Origin: Candidatus Pelethomonas intestinigallinarum | Lineage (GTDB): Bacteria; Bacillota; Clostridia; Oscillospirales; Oscillospiraceae | Assembly (NCBI GenBank): GCA_018712665.1 | Contig: DVGP01000193.1 | Location: 1 to 7,010 of the forward strand | DNA length: 7,010 bases | Direction of reading: 5' to 3' | Shown: piece by piece, positions 1-4,496 of the stretch | Layout: every line of letters starts with the position of its first letter | How positions within the stretch are numbered: position 1 is the stretch's first letter | Made by a program: the position numbers and the translations under genes | Notes under the pieces: model-generated | Told to the model about the DNA's origin: nothing | What the model saw: the letters and a program-made list of their open reading frames with translations, nothing else | The model's database searches: none

Positions 1-90
<90 letters not shown>

Positions 91-110
91 GATCATACAG
101 AAAGCACGTT

Positions 111-148
111 CGCCCGCCGGCAATGCCGGCGGGCGCTATTTCATTTCT
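111..148 (+). terminator. Rho-independent terminator of metK
   Basis: A perfect 11-bp stem (CGCCCGCCGGC at 111-121 with GCCGGCGGGCG at 125-135) closes a 3-base loop (AAT). It is followed by the pyrimidine-rich CTATTTCATTTCTCC. The position 20 bases after the metK stop fits transcription termination. Confidence 0.88.
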
Positions 149-158
149 CCGCAAAATC

Positions 159-187
159 TGTTTGCTTGCCAAAAAATTTGTTTGCTT
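159..187 (+). repeat. TGTTTGCTT direct repeat in the permease promoter
   Basis: TGTTTGCTT occurs at 159-167 and again at 179-187, 20 bases apart (about two helical turns). The second copy overlaps the -35 region of the permease promoter and the first lies just upstream. The spacing suits a protein bound on one face of the DNA, but no known regulator motif is recognised. Confidence 0.4.
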
Positions 188-209
188 TTTAGAAGAAGTG
201 TGGTATCAT
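182..209 (+). promoter_or_regulatory. Promoter of the NCS2 permease gene (extended -10)
   Basis: A -35-like TTGCTT (182-187), a 16-base spacer and -10 TATCAT (204-209) preceded by TGG (extended -10, 201-203). Transcription would start near 216, leaving a leader of about 44 bases. That is too short for a purine riboswitch. Confidence 0.65.
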
Positions 210-259
210 AGAGAAAAAGCGGACGTGTTTTTGTGGAAAACGCGGAAAGGAGCGCCCCT

Positions 260-1618
260 ATGGACCGTACATCCGCCTCCCGCCGAGAGACCCTCTTTCG
301 CCTGGACGGCCGGCCGCCCATCGGCGCCGCCGTCTCCATGGCCCTGCAGCACCTGGTGGCCATGATCGTGGGCTGCGTGACCCCGGCCATCATCGTGGCC
401 AACACCGTGGGGCTGGGCCAGGAGGACCGGGTGCTGCTCATCCAGGCGTCCCTGGTGGCCTCCGCAGTGTCCACCCTGCTGCAGCTCTACCCCATCGCCG
501 GCCGCTTCGGCTCAGGGCTGCCGGTGATCATGGGCATCTCCTTCGCCTACGTGCCCAGCATGCAGGCCGCCGCCTCCGCCGGCGGCGTGTCCGCCATCGC
601 CGGGGCCATGGTGGTGGGGGGCGCCGTGGCCCTGCTGGTGGGGATCTTCGTGCGGCAGATCCGCACTCTCTTCCCGCCGGTGATCACCGGGACGGTAATC
701 TTCACCATCGGCCTGTCCCTCTATCCCACCGCCATCAACTACATGGCCGGCGGCTCCGGCAACACCTACGACCTGGTGGTGACCCAGCAGGGGCTGCCGG
801 AGGCCCTGGTCTACGGCTCCTGGCAGAACTGGCTGGTGGCGGCCGTCACCCTGGCGGCGGTGCTGGCGCTGAACCACTACACCAGGGGCTTCTGCAAGAT
901 GGCCTCCATCCTCCTGGGGATGGCTGTGGGCTACGCCGCGGCGCTGTGCTTCGGCATGGTGGACTTCAGCGGCGTCGCCTCCTCCGGGTGGGCCGCCGCC
1001 CCGGAGGTCCTGCCCTTCGGCATGACCTTCGACCTGGCCTCCTGCGTGTCCATCGGCCTGCTCTTCGCCGTCAACTCCATCCAGGCCATCGGCGACTTCA
1101 CCGCCACCACCGTGGGGGGCCTGGGCCGGGAGCCCACGGACCGGGAGCTCCAGGGGGGCATCCTCTGCTACGGGGCCACCAACATCCTCTGCGCCTTCTT
1201 CGGCGGCCTGCCCACCGCCACCTACTCCCAGAACGTGGGCATCGTGGCCACCAACAAGGTTGTCAACCGCACCGTCTTTACCCTCACCGGCCTCTTCCTG
1301 CTGCTGGCGGGGATCTGCCCGAAGTTCTCCGCCGTGCTGACCACCATCCCCCAGTGCGTGCTGGGGGGCGCCACCGTCACCGTGTTCTCCACCATCGCCA
1401 TGACAGGGATGAAGCTCATCACCGCCCAGGACATGACCGCCCGGAACACCACCATCGTGGGTCTCTCCGCCGCCCTGGGGGTGGGCATATCCCAGGCATC
1501 CGCCGCCCTGGGCCAGTTCCCGGAGGCGGTGACCATGATCTTCGGCAAGTCCCCGGTGGTGGTGGCCACCATCCTGGCGGTGGTGCTGAACCTGATCCTG
1601 CCCCGGGAGGACCACTGA
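260..1618 (+). CDS. NCS2-family nucleobase:cation symporter (xanthine/uracil permease type)
   Basis: A 452-residue integral membrane protein importing a purine or pyrimidine base, by family xanthine, uric acid or uracil, coupled to a cation. The sequence is almost entirely hydrophobic helices and the length is typical of NCS2. Family landmarks are the TM8 block NSIQAIGDF (residues 272-280) and the TM10 block YSQNVG around Q324-N325. ATG 260 is chosen because GGAAAGGAG (244-252) sits 7 bases upstream; an in-frame GTG at 233 has no such site. The residue that is usually glutamate in TM8 (E272 of E. coli XanQ) is Q275 here, while the following Asp (D279) is kept. The gene is monocistronic between its own promoter and a terminator. 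The substrate cannot be fixed from sequence; PbuX-like xanthine uptake is the usual annotation. Confidence 0.9.
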   Translation: MDRTSASRRETLFRLDGRPPIGAAVSMALQHLVAMIVGCVTPAIIVANTVGLGQEDRVLLIQASLVASAVSTLLQLYPIAGRFGSGLPVIMGISFAYVPSMQAAASAGGVSAIAGAMVVGGAVALLVGIFVRQIRTLFPPVITGTVIFTIGLSLYPTAINYMAGGSGNTYDLVVTQQGLPEALVYGSWQNWLVAAVTLAAVLALNHYTRGFCKMASILLGMAVGYAAALCFGMVDFSGVASSGWAAAPEVLPFGMTFDLASCVSIGLLFAVNSIQAIGDFTATTVGGLGREPTDRELQGGILCYGATNILCAFFGGLPTATYSQNVGIVATNKVVNRTVFTLTGLFLLLAGICPKFSAVLTTIPQCVLGGATVTVFSTIAMTGMKLITAQDMTARNTTIVGLSAALGVGISQASAALGQFPEAVTMIFGKSPVVVATILAVVLNLILPREDH

Positions 1619-1651
1619 GGGGGCGGCGGTACATACCCAATACAAAGCGCG

Positions 1652-1698
1652 GGGGAGCGGGCCGAATGGCCCGCTCCCCGTGTTTTGATCTGTTTTCC
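1652..1698 (+). terminator. Terminator of the permease gene, probably shared with yitT
   Basis: A perfect 12-bp stem (1652-1663 with 1668-1679) and a GAAT loop are followed by GTGTTTTGATCTGTTTT. It lies between two convergent genes. Read on the minus strand the same stem is followed by CGCGCTTTGTATTGG, a weaker T-tract, so it may also end the yitT transcript. Confidence 0.88.
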
Positions 1699-1705
1699 AG
1701 CGGTC

Positions 1706-2590
1706 CTAGGACAGCCGCCGTTCGAAGTTGTTGCTGACCTGGACCCCCTCCTGGATGATGAAGAAGGCGTGGGGGTCCGCGCGGTGGAGGGCCTGGCGCA
1801 GGTCGTCGATCTCATACTTGCTCAAGCACACGCACAGGATGTGGGTATTCTCTCCGGTGAAGGCCCCCTTTCCCTCCCAGCGGGTGACGCCCCGGTGGAG
1901 GTCCTCCATGATAAAGCGGTGAAAGGCCGGGTCCTCCACCTTGGTGAAGATCAGCACCTGGACGTTGACGCTCTGCTGGTGGGCCCTGTCGATGGCCACC
2001 GCCTGGAAAACGGTGTTGAGAATGGAGTAGATCATGGTCTCCACATTGAACAGCAGCCCGTACAGGGAGAACAGCACCGCGTTGAACACCAGGTTCACCT
2101 GGCCCACGGTGATCCGGGCTCCCCGCTTGGCGATGATCAGGCCCAGGGCGTCCAGCCCGCCGCCGCAGCAGCCGCAGGTGAGGACCAAGCCCGTGCCCAC
2201 CCCGGAGATGACGCCCCCCAGCAGGCAGCCGGTGAGCAGGTCCGCCACCAGGGGCTCCGCCGGCACCGGCACGATACTGGTGAACAGGGCGTAGGTGGTG
2301 GAGCAGATGAGGGTATTTCGGAAGAAGAGCTTGCCCATGAACCGGTAGGACATGACCAGCAGGGGAATATTGAAGGCGTACAGGATCACGCCGGCCAGGT
2401 CGATGGGCAGGGTGATCCCTCCCAGGGCGTTGAGGAGCAAGGTCCGCAGCAGCTGGGCCAGGCCCAGCATCCCCCCGGTGTAGAGTCCCAGGGGCACCAT
2501 AAACACATTGATCCCTACGGCATAGATCAGGCTGCCCAGCACGGCCAGGGTCAGCTTGCCCCAGCCCTTTCGCATCGTAGCGCTCAGCAT
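1706..2590 (-). CDS. YitT family membrane protein (DUF161 + DUF2179)
   Basis: 294 residues. Residues about 10-200 hold five or six hydrophobic segments with the family's glycine-rich turns: GINVFMVPLGLYTGG (26-40), and GCCGGGLDALGLIIAK (140-155), where many relatives have a TGGTD-type motif. Residues about 207-292 form the soluble C-terminal DUF2179 domain, ending in FFIIQEGVQVSNNFERR. The family is widespread in Firmicutes; the biochemical role is not established and it is often annotated as a putative transporter. ATG 2590 is preceded by GGAGAGGAG with about 7 bases spacing. It follows the sigma-like gene by 60 bases with no clear promoter in the gap, so co-transcription with the upstream cassette is possible. 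The cysteine-rich stretch LTCGCC (137-142) just before that loop is unusual. Confidence 0.9.
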   Translation of the reverse strand: MLSATMRKGWGKLTLAVLGSLIYAVGINVFMVPLGLYTGGMLGLAQLLRTLLLNALGGITLPIDLAGVILYAFNIPLLVMSYRFMGKLFFRNTLICSTTYALFTSIVPVPAEPLVADLLTGCLLGGVISGVGTGLVLTCGCCGGGLDALGLIIAKRGARITVGQVNLVFNAVLFSLYGLLFNVETMIYSILNTVFQAVAIDRAHQQSVNVQVLIFTKVEDPAFHRFIMEDLHRGVTRWEGKGAFTGENTHILCVCLSKYEIDDLRQALHRADPHAFFIIQEGVQVSNNFERRLS

Positions 2591-2650
2591 CGTCTCTCTC
2601 CTCTCCCGGCGGGCCGTTCACTGGTCCCGCGACGAGACGAGTGTATCAAA

Positions 2651-2965
2651 TCACAGGCTGTATTGCAAGTACCTTTTCAGCCGCTCCCGGCCCCGGCGGA
2701 GGGTCCGGGAGACGGTGGACTTGCACAGCTCCAGCTCCCGGGCGATGGCTGTCACCGACAGGCCCTCGTCGTAATACATGGCCAGTACCTGGGCCTGCCG
2801 GTCCGTCAGCTCCTGCCGCCGCGCTTTTCGCAGATTCCGCCGCAGCCGCTCCAGCCTCTCGCTGTTGTCCGACTGCTCCTCCCGCCGCCAGGCCGCCATA
2901 TCCCCCAGGAACTCATTGTCCCGTCGGCGCAGGGCCGGTCGGGCGCTATAGCGTGTACCGCTCAT
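2651..2965 (-). CDS. Sigma-70 region 4-like helix-turn-helix protein
   Basis: 104 residues. Residues 1-50 are charged and helical. Residues about 53-98 (LTDRQAQVLAMYYDEGLSV, then TAIARELELCKSTVSRTLRR) form a sigma-70 region 4 / ECF-type HTH, with the second helix about 70-77 and the recognition helix about 80-90. There is no region 2, so it should not act as a full sigma factor; it could bind DNA alone or assist RNA polymerase. The start is set by AGGAGGT upstream of ATG 2965, inside the end of the preceding gene, giving a 20-base overlap. It is the third gene of a cassette with the 76-aa and zinc-ribbon genes, and yitT follows 60 bases later. The HTH call is firm; the target is unknown. Confidence 0.85.
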   Translation of the reverse strand: MSGTRYSARPALRRRDNEFLGDMAAWRREEQSDNSERLERLRRNLRKARRQELTDRQAQVLAMYYDEGLSVTAIARELELCKSTVSRTLRRGRERLKRYLQYSL

Positions 2966-3176
2966 TTTTGTGGTACCTCCTGTCGTAGTACCGCTCCAGC
3001 ACCAGGGCGATCTCCCGGGTCTCCCGGTAGAGGGCGCTCAGGTCCCGGACGCGCTGCTCCAGGCGGCTCCTCTCCTCCGGCTCCGCCGTCTTGGCGGCGT
3101 CCCGCAGGGCGATGATCCGCAGCCGGATCAGCTCTCCGCTCCGGCGGTAGCTGGCCGCCATCCGCAGCAATGTCAT
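2946..3176 (-). CDS. Small charged helical protein, function unknown
   Basis: 76 residues, beginning MTLLRMAASYRRSGELIRLR and ending YYDRRYHKNERYTL. It is rich in Arg, Glu, Leu and Ala with heptad-like spacing (about residues 14-62), suggesting an antiparallel helical hairpin or short coiled coil. It has no membrane segment or signal peptide. Its ATG overlaps the stop of the zinc-ribbon gene as ATGA (3176-3173), a sign of translational coupling, and its 3' end overlaps the start of the sigma-like gene by 20 bases. The longer reading frame back to 3413 is not used because the ATGA junction explains the start. No known family is recognised with confidence. The tight coupling suggests it acts with the HTH protein (inference). 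Confidence 0.75.
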   Translation of the reverse strand: MTLLRMAASYRRSGELIRLRIIALRDAAKTAEPEERSRLEQRVRDLSALYRETREIALVLERYYDRRYHKNERYTL

Positions 3177-3373
3177 TCCACCGCCCCCTTCCGCCCGGCG
3201 GCCAGCCGCTCCGCCTCCTCCGCCAGCCATGCGGCGGCGCAGGCCCCGCACAGCCGCCGTCCCCCCAGGACCCAGTCCAGGTCCCCGGGGTAGAGTTCCA
3301 TGCCGCAGCGGGGGCACAGCCCCGCCGGCCATGCCCGCTGTAGATCCCGCCATCTCTTTCGTACGATCCGCAA
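3173..3373 (-). CDS. Small zinc-ribbon protein, TTG start
   Basis: 66 residues when started at TTG 3373. A GGAGG (complement of 3383-3387) lies 9 bases upstream, and no other ATG or GTG precedes the first cysteine pair. Two CxxC knuckles are visible, C20-P-R-C23 and C42-G-A-C45, framing ELYPGDLDWVLGGRRLCG, a four-cysteine zinc-binding fold. The N-terminus is basic (RIVRKRWRDLQR) and the C-terminal tail helical. The open frame runs back to 3697, but that part is antisense to two tRNA genes and is not coding. It is the first gene of the three-gene minus-strand cassette and stops in an ATGA overlap with the next. Function is unknown; nucleic-acid or protein binding would be typical of such ribbons. 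Confidence 0.68.
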   Translation of the reverse strand: MRIVRKRWRDLQRAWPAGLCPRCGMELYPGDLDWVLGGRRLCGACAAAWLAEEAERLAAGRKGAVE

Positions 3374-3406
3374 AATAAAAAACCTCCAAAAAAATAAATT
3401 TAGTGG

Positions 3407-3435
3407 TTGACAAATGGGAACATTTCTGGTAACAT
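3407..3435 (+). promoter_or_regulatory. Promoter of the tRNA-Thr/tRNA-Tyr operon
   Basis: A perfect -35 TTGACA (3407-3412), a 17-base spacer and -10 TAACAT (3430-3435) with an upstream TGG (3427-3429). Transcription would start near 3442, about 13 bases before tRNA-Thr. The spacer contains the small dyad AAATG-GGAA-CATTT (3412-3425). The minus-strand cassette starts divergently from the same 80-base gap. Confidence 0.82.
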
Positions 3436-3454
3436 ACACTTCGCTGCTAATCGT

Positions 3455-3530
3455 GCTGGTATAGCTCAGTTGGTAGAGCAGCTGATTTGTAATCAGCAGG
3501 TCGGGGGTTCGAGTCCGTCTACCAGCTCCA
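3455..3530 (+). tRNA. tRNA-Thr (anticodon UGU)
   Basis: 76 bases including encoded CCA. The acceptor arm is GCTGGTA (3455-3461) with TACCAGC (3520-3526), the discriminator T3527 and CCA 3528-3530. The anticodon stem GCTGA/TCAGC (3481-3485/3493-3497) encloses the loop TTTGTAA, so the anticodon TGT is at 3488-3490, reading ACA threonine codons. The T-arm contains GGGGGTTCGAGTCC. It is first in a two-tRNA operon. Confidence 0.97.
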
Positions 3531-3558
3531 CCCTCTTTTAGCAGGGACAAGCGAATAT

Positions 3559-3643
3559 GGGAGCGTTCCCGAGTGGCCAAAGGGGGCAGACTGTAAATCT
3601 GTTGTCGACGACTTCGGTGGTTCGAATCCACCCGCTCCCACCA
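3559..3643 (+). tRNA. tRNA-Tyr (anticodon GUA)
   Basis: 85 bases including CCA. The acceptor arm is GGGAGCG (3559-3565) with CGCTCCC (3633-3639), A3640, and CCA 3641-3643. The anticodon loop CTGTAAA places GTA at 3593-3595. The extra arm around 3601-3615 is long, as expected of bacterial tRNA-Tyr (class II). The T-arm is GGTGGTTCGAATCCACC. It lies 28 bases after tRNA-Thr. Its 3' end is copied several times in the following 340 bases. Confidence 0.97.
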
Positions 3644-3687
3644 AGCAAAACCGCCGTACCGCCTGGTACGGCGGTTTTGCTTGGTGG
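3638..3687 (+). terminator. Long terminator hairpin of the tRNA operon
   Basis: A perfect 23-bp inverted repeat (3638-3660 with 3665-3687), loop GCCT. Its GC-rich core CCGCCGTACC/GGTACGGCGG is flanked by CAAAA and TTTTG, so it can terminate on either strand. The outer six pairs include the CCACCA that ends tRNA-Tyr, so the stem reaches into the mature tRNA. Confidence 0.88.
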
Positions 3688-3701
3688 AAGTGGGCAACCC
3701 T

Positions 3702-3746
3702 CGTTCCCGCTGCCGTCAGGCAGTCGGTGGTCGAATCCCCGCAGCG
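3702..3746 (+). repeat. 45-base direct repeat, copy 1
   Basis: This matches 3938-3982 at 43 of 45 positions (differences at 3705 and 3728). It contains the hairpin CTGCC-GTCA-GGCAG (3710-3723), then GGTGGTCGAATCCCCGC (3726-3742), which resembles the T-arm of the neighbouring tRNA-Tyr, and ends GCAGCG, complementary to the CGCTGC at 3708-3713. Confidence 0.88.
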
Positions 3747-3751
3747 TTAAG

Positions 3752-3775
3752 AAAATGTGCCGGTGGCACATTTTT
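3752..3775 (+). terminator. Terminator-like hairpin in the repeat island
   Basis: AAAATGTGCC (3752-3761) pairs perfectly with GGCACATTTT (3765-3774) around a GGT loop, with A-rich and T-rich flanks as in a bidirectional intrinsic terminator. No gene ends here in either direction, so it may be part of the repeat element instead. Confidence 0.6.
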
Positions 3776-3783
3776 AGCGTAGG

Positions 3784-3804
3784 CCCGACGGCTATGCCGT
3801 CGGG
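3784..3804. repeat. 9-bp hairpin CCCGACGGC/GCCGTCGGG
   Basis: A perfect 9-bp inverted repeat with a TAT loop, 9 bases after the previous hairpin. It is part of the non-coding repeat island at 3688-4020. Confidence 0.7.
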
Positions 3805-3839
3805 TGAAAGCTTCGTCAGGGGTTGCCGTTTTTCTTATT

Positions 3840-3938
3840 GCGCGGGTGGATTCGAAAGCCGGCTCTTGGCGGAGTGCCGGCGGCACTCCGCAACCGGCGT
3901 GGCTTTTCCGCAGAAAAGCGAATCCACCCACTCCCCCC
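3840..3938. repeat. Palindromic element with tRNA-Tyr-like ends
   Basis: The outer arms are GGGTGGATTCG (3844-3854) and CGAATCCACCC (3919-3929). Inside are complementary AAAGCC/GGCTTT and GCCGG/CCGGC patches and a perfect 10-bp core hairpin (3869-3878 with 3882-3891, loop GGC). On the minus strand the left end reads TTCGAATCCACCCGC (3856-3842), identical over 15 bases to the tRNA-Tyr 3' region (3621-3635). The right end, 3919-3938, matches tRNA-Tyr 3623-3642 at 18 of 20 positions. No coding potential is credible. This looks like a tRNA-associated repeat or an old attachment-site remnant (inference). Confidence 0.7.
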
Positions 3939-3982
3939 GTCCCCGCTGCCGTCAGGCAGTCGGCGGTCGAATCCCCGCAGCG
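3938..3982 (+). repeat. 45-base direct repeat, copy 2
   Basis: Second copy of the repeat at 3702-3746, offset 236 bases with two mismatches. The two copies flank the hairpins and palindrome between them. Together they make 3688-4020 a gene-free, repeat-built stretch upstream of the DUF1905 gene. Confidence 0.88.
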
Positions 3983-4038
3983 GATGCCAGCCCGCCTTAC
4001 CGGGCACACTGTCTTCAGCCTCAGGAAAGGAGAGCACC

Positions 4039-4308
4039 ATGAATCCCAAAATCTACGAATTTACCGCCGTGATCCGGAAAGTCCCCGACATCGACGGCGC
4101 CTATGTGGAGATCCCCTTTGACGTCCGGGAGGAATTCGGCAAAGGTCGGGTCAAGGTCCACGCCACCTTCGACGGCGTGGGCTACGACGGCAGCCTGGTG
4201 CGGATGGGTACCCCGTGCCATATCCTGGGCCTGCGCAAGGATATCCGGGCCAGGAGCGGCAAGCAGCCCGGGGACACCGTTGCGGTCCGCCTCCAGGAGC
4301 GGCCGTAG
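4039..4308 (+). CDS. DUF1905 domain protein
   Basis: 89 residues covering one DUF1905 domain. Visible family features are an opening strand YEFTAVIRK, the central VKVHATFDGVGYDGSLVRMG, a segment HILGLRKDIR (about 62-71), and the closing GKQPGDTVAVRLQ. It is a small soluble beta-rich protein with no membrane or export signal. In other bacteria the domain occurs alone or fused to a YdeI/OmpD-associated-type domain; its molecular role is not established. ATG 4039 is supported by AAGGAG (4027-4032) six bases upstream; the longer open frame back to 3823 runs through the repeat island and is rejected. No clear promoter is seen just upstream. The next gene, on the same strand, has its own promoter. 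Confidence 0.85.
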   Translation: MNPKIYEFTAVIRKVPDIDGAYVEIPFDVREEFGKGRVKVHATFDGVGYDGSLVRMGTPCHILGLRKDIRARSGKQPGDTVAVRLQERP

Positions 4309-4350
4309 CCCCGACGTCCACTGGGTTTGCTCCTGTCCAGCCATTTTATT

Positions 4351-4364
4351 GGAACGCATGTTCT
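4351..4364. promoter_or_regulatory. LexA/SOS-box-like dyad
   Basis: GGAACGCATGTTCT has the exact core GAAC-N4-GTTC. It matches the Gram-positive LexA (DinR) consensus CGAACRNRYGTTYC at 12 of 14 positions, missing only the outermost base on each side. It lies 133 bases upstream of the S24 repressor start. A weak possible promoter (TTGGAA 4349-4354, TATACC 4373-4378) overlaps it. Confidence 0.5.
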
Positions 4365-4365
4365 G

Positions 4366-4381
4366 TATGGTCTATACCATA
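4366..4381. promoter_or_regulatory. Dyad TATGGT-CTAT-ACCATA, possible operator
   Basis: A perfect 6-bp inverted repeat with a 4-base centre, directly after the SOS-like site and before the long inverted repeat. No regulator is recognised for it. Confidence 0.4.
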
Positions 4382-4384
4382 TCA

Positions 4385-4435
4385 CAGCAAATCTAAAAAG
4401 TCAAGCATATTTTTTAGATTTGCTGTTGACTTTTT
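4385..4435. promoter_or_regulatory. Overlapping inverted repeats, likely operator of the S24 repressor
   Basis: CAGCAAATCTAAAAA (4385-4399) is perfectly complementary to TTTTTAGATTTGCTG (4411-4425). Its inner end also takes part in a second perfect 10-bp pairing, AAAAAGTCAA (4395-4404) with TTGACTTTTT (4426-4435), so the two structures exclude each other. The half-site TCTAAAAA at 4392-4399 recurs inverted at 4411-4418 and direct at 4452-4459. The repeat abuts and partly covers the repressor promoter, as expected of an autoregulatory operator. In RNA from the DUF1905 gene the same sequence could form a weak terminator. Confidence 0.62.
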
Positions 4436-4454
4436 GCGTAAGTTCAGCTATTCT
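4426..4454 (+). promoter_or_regulatory. Promoter of the XRE/S24 repressor gene
   Basis: -35 TTGACT (4426-4431), a 17-base spacer and -10 TATTCT (4449-4454); the start is expected near 4461. The -35 is embedded in one inverted repeat, and a TCTAAAAA half-site (4452-4459) spans the -10/+1 region. Confidence 0.72.
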
Positions 4455-4496
4455 AAAAATGGAAAATTATTATGATCGCGGAGAGGAGTTCGGACA

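Noticed and set aside
233..259. GTG start adding nine residues to the permease
   Set aside because: No ribosome site precedes it, and the AAAGGAG at 246-252 lies inside the extension and correctly spaces ATG 260.
210..259. Purine riboswitch in the permease leader
   Set aside because: The predicted leader is only about 44 bases, too short for the aptamer, and no aptamer core or terminator hairpin is seen in it.
512..1815. Long minus-strand reading frames opposite the permease gene
   Set aside because: Low-complexity Gly/His/Pro-rich translations with no family resemblance; they are GC-skew shadows of the real NCS2 gene.
1685..3115. 476-codon plus-strand open frame opposite yitT and the sigma-like gene
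   Set aside because: The translation is Gln/His/Gly-rich and featureless, starts inside terminator sequence, and lies opposite genes with clear domains and ribosome sites.
3374..3697. N-terminal extension of the zinc-ribbon frame back to 3697
   Set aside because: It would be antisense to tRNA-Thr and tRNA-Tyr; a good ribosome site places the start at TTG 3373.
3702..3982. CRISPR array
   Set aside because: Only two repeat copies, and the 191 bases between them hold hairpins, not a unique spacer of normal size; no cas genes are present.
3823..4038. Longer N-terminus for the DUF1905 protein
   Set aside because: The extension translates the palindromic repeat; AAGGAG six bases before ATG 4039 and the domain boundary fix the start.
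3557..4049. Several overlapping open frames (both strands) across the repeat island
   Set aside because: They run through tRNA-Tyr, hairpins and direct repeats, lack ribosome sites and have no coherent protein features; the sequence is better explained as non-coding repeats.
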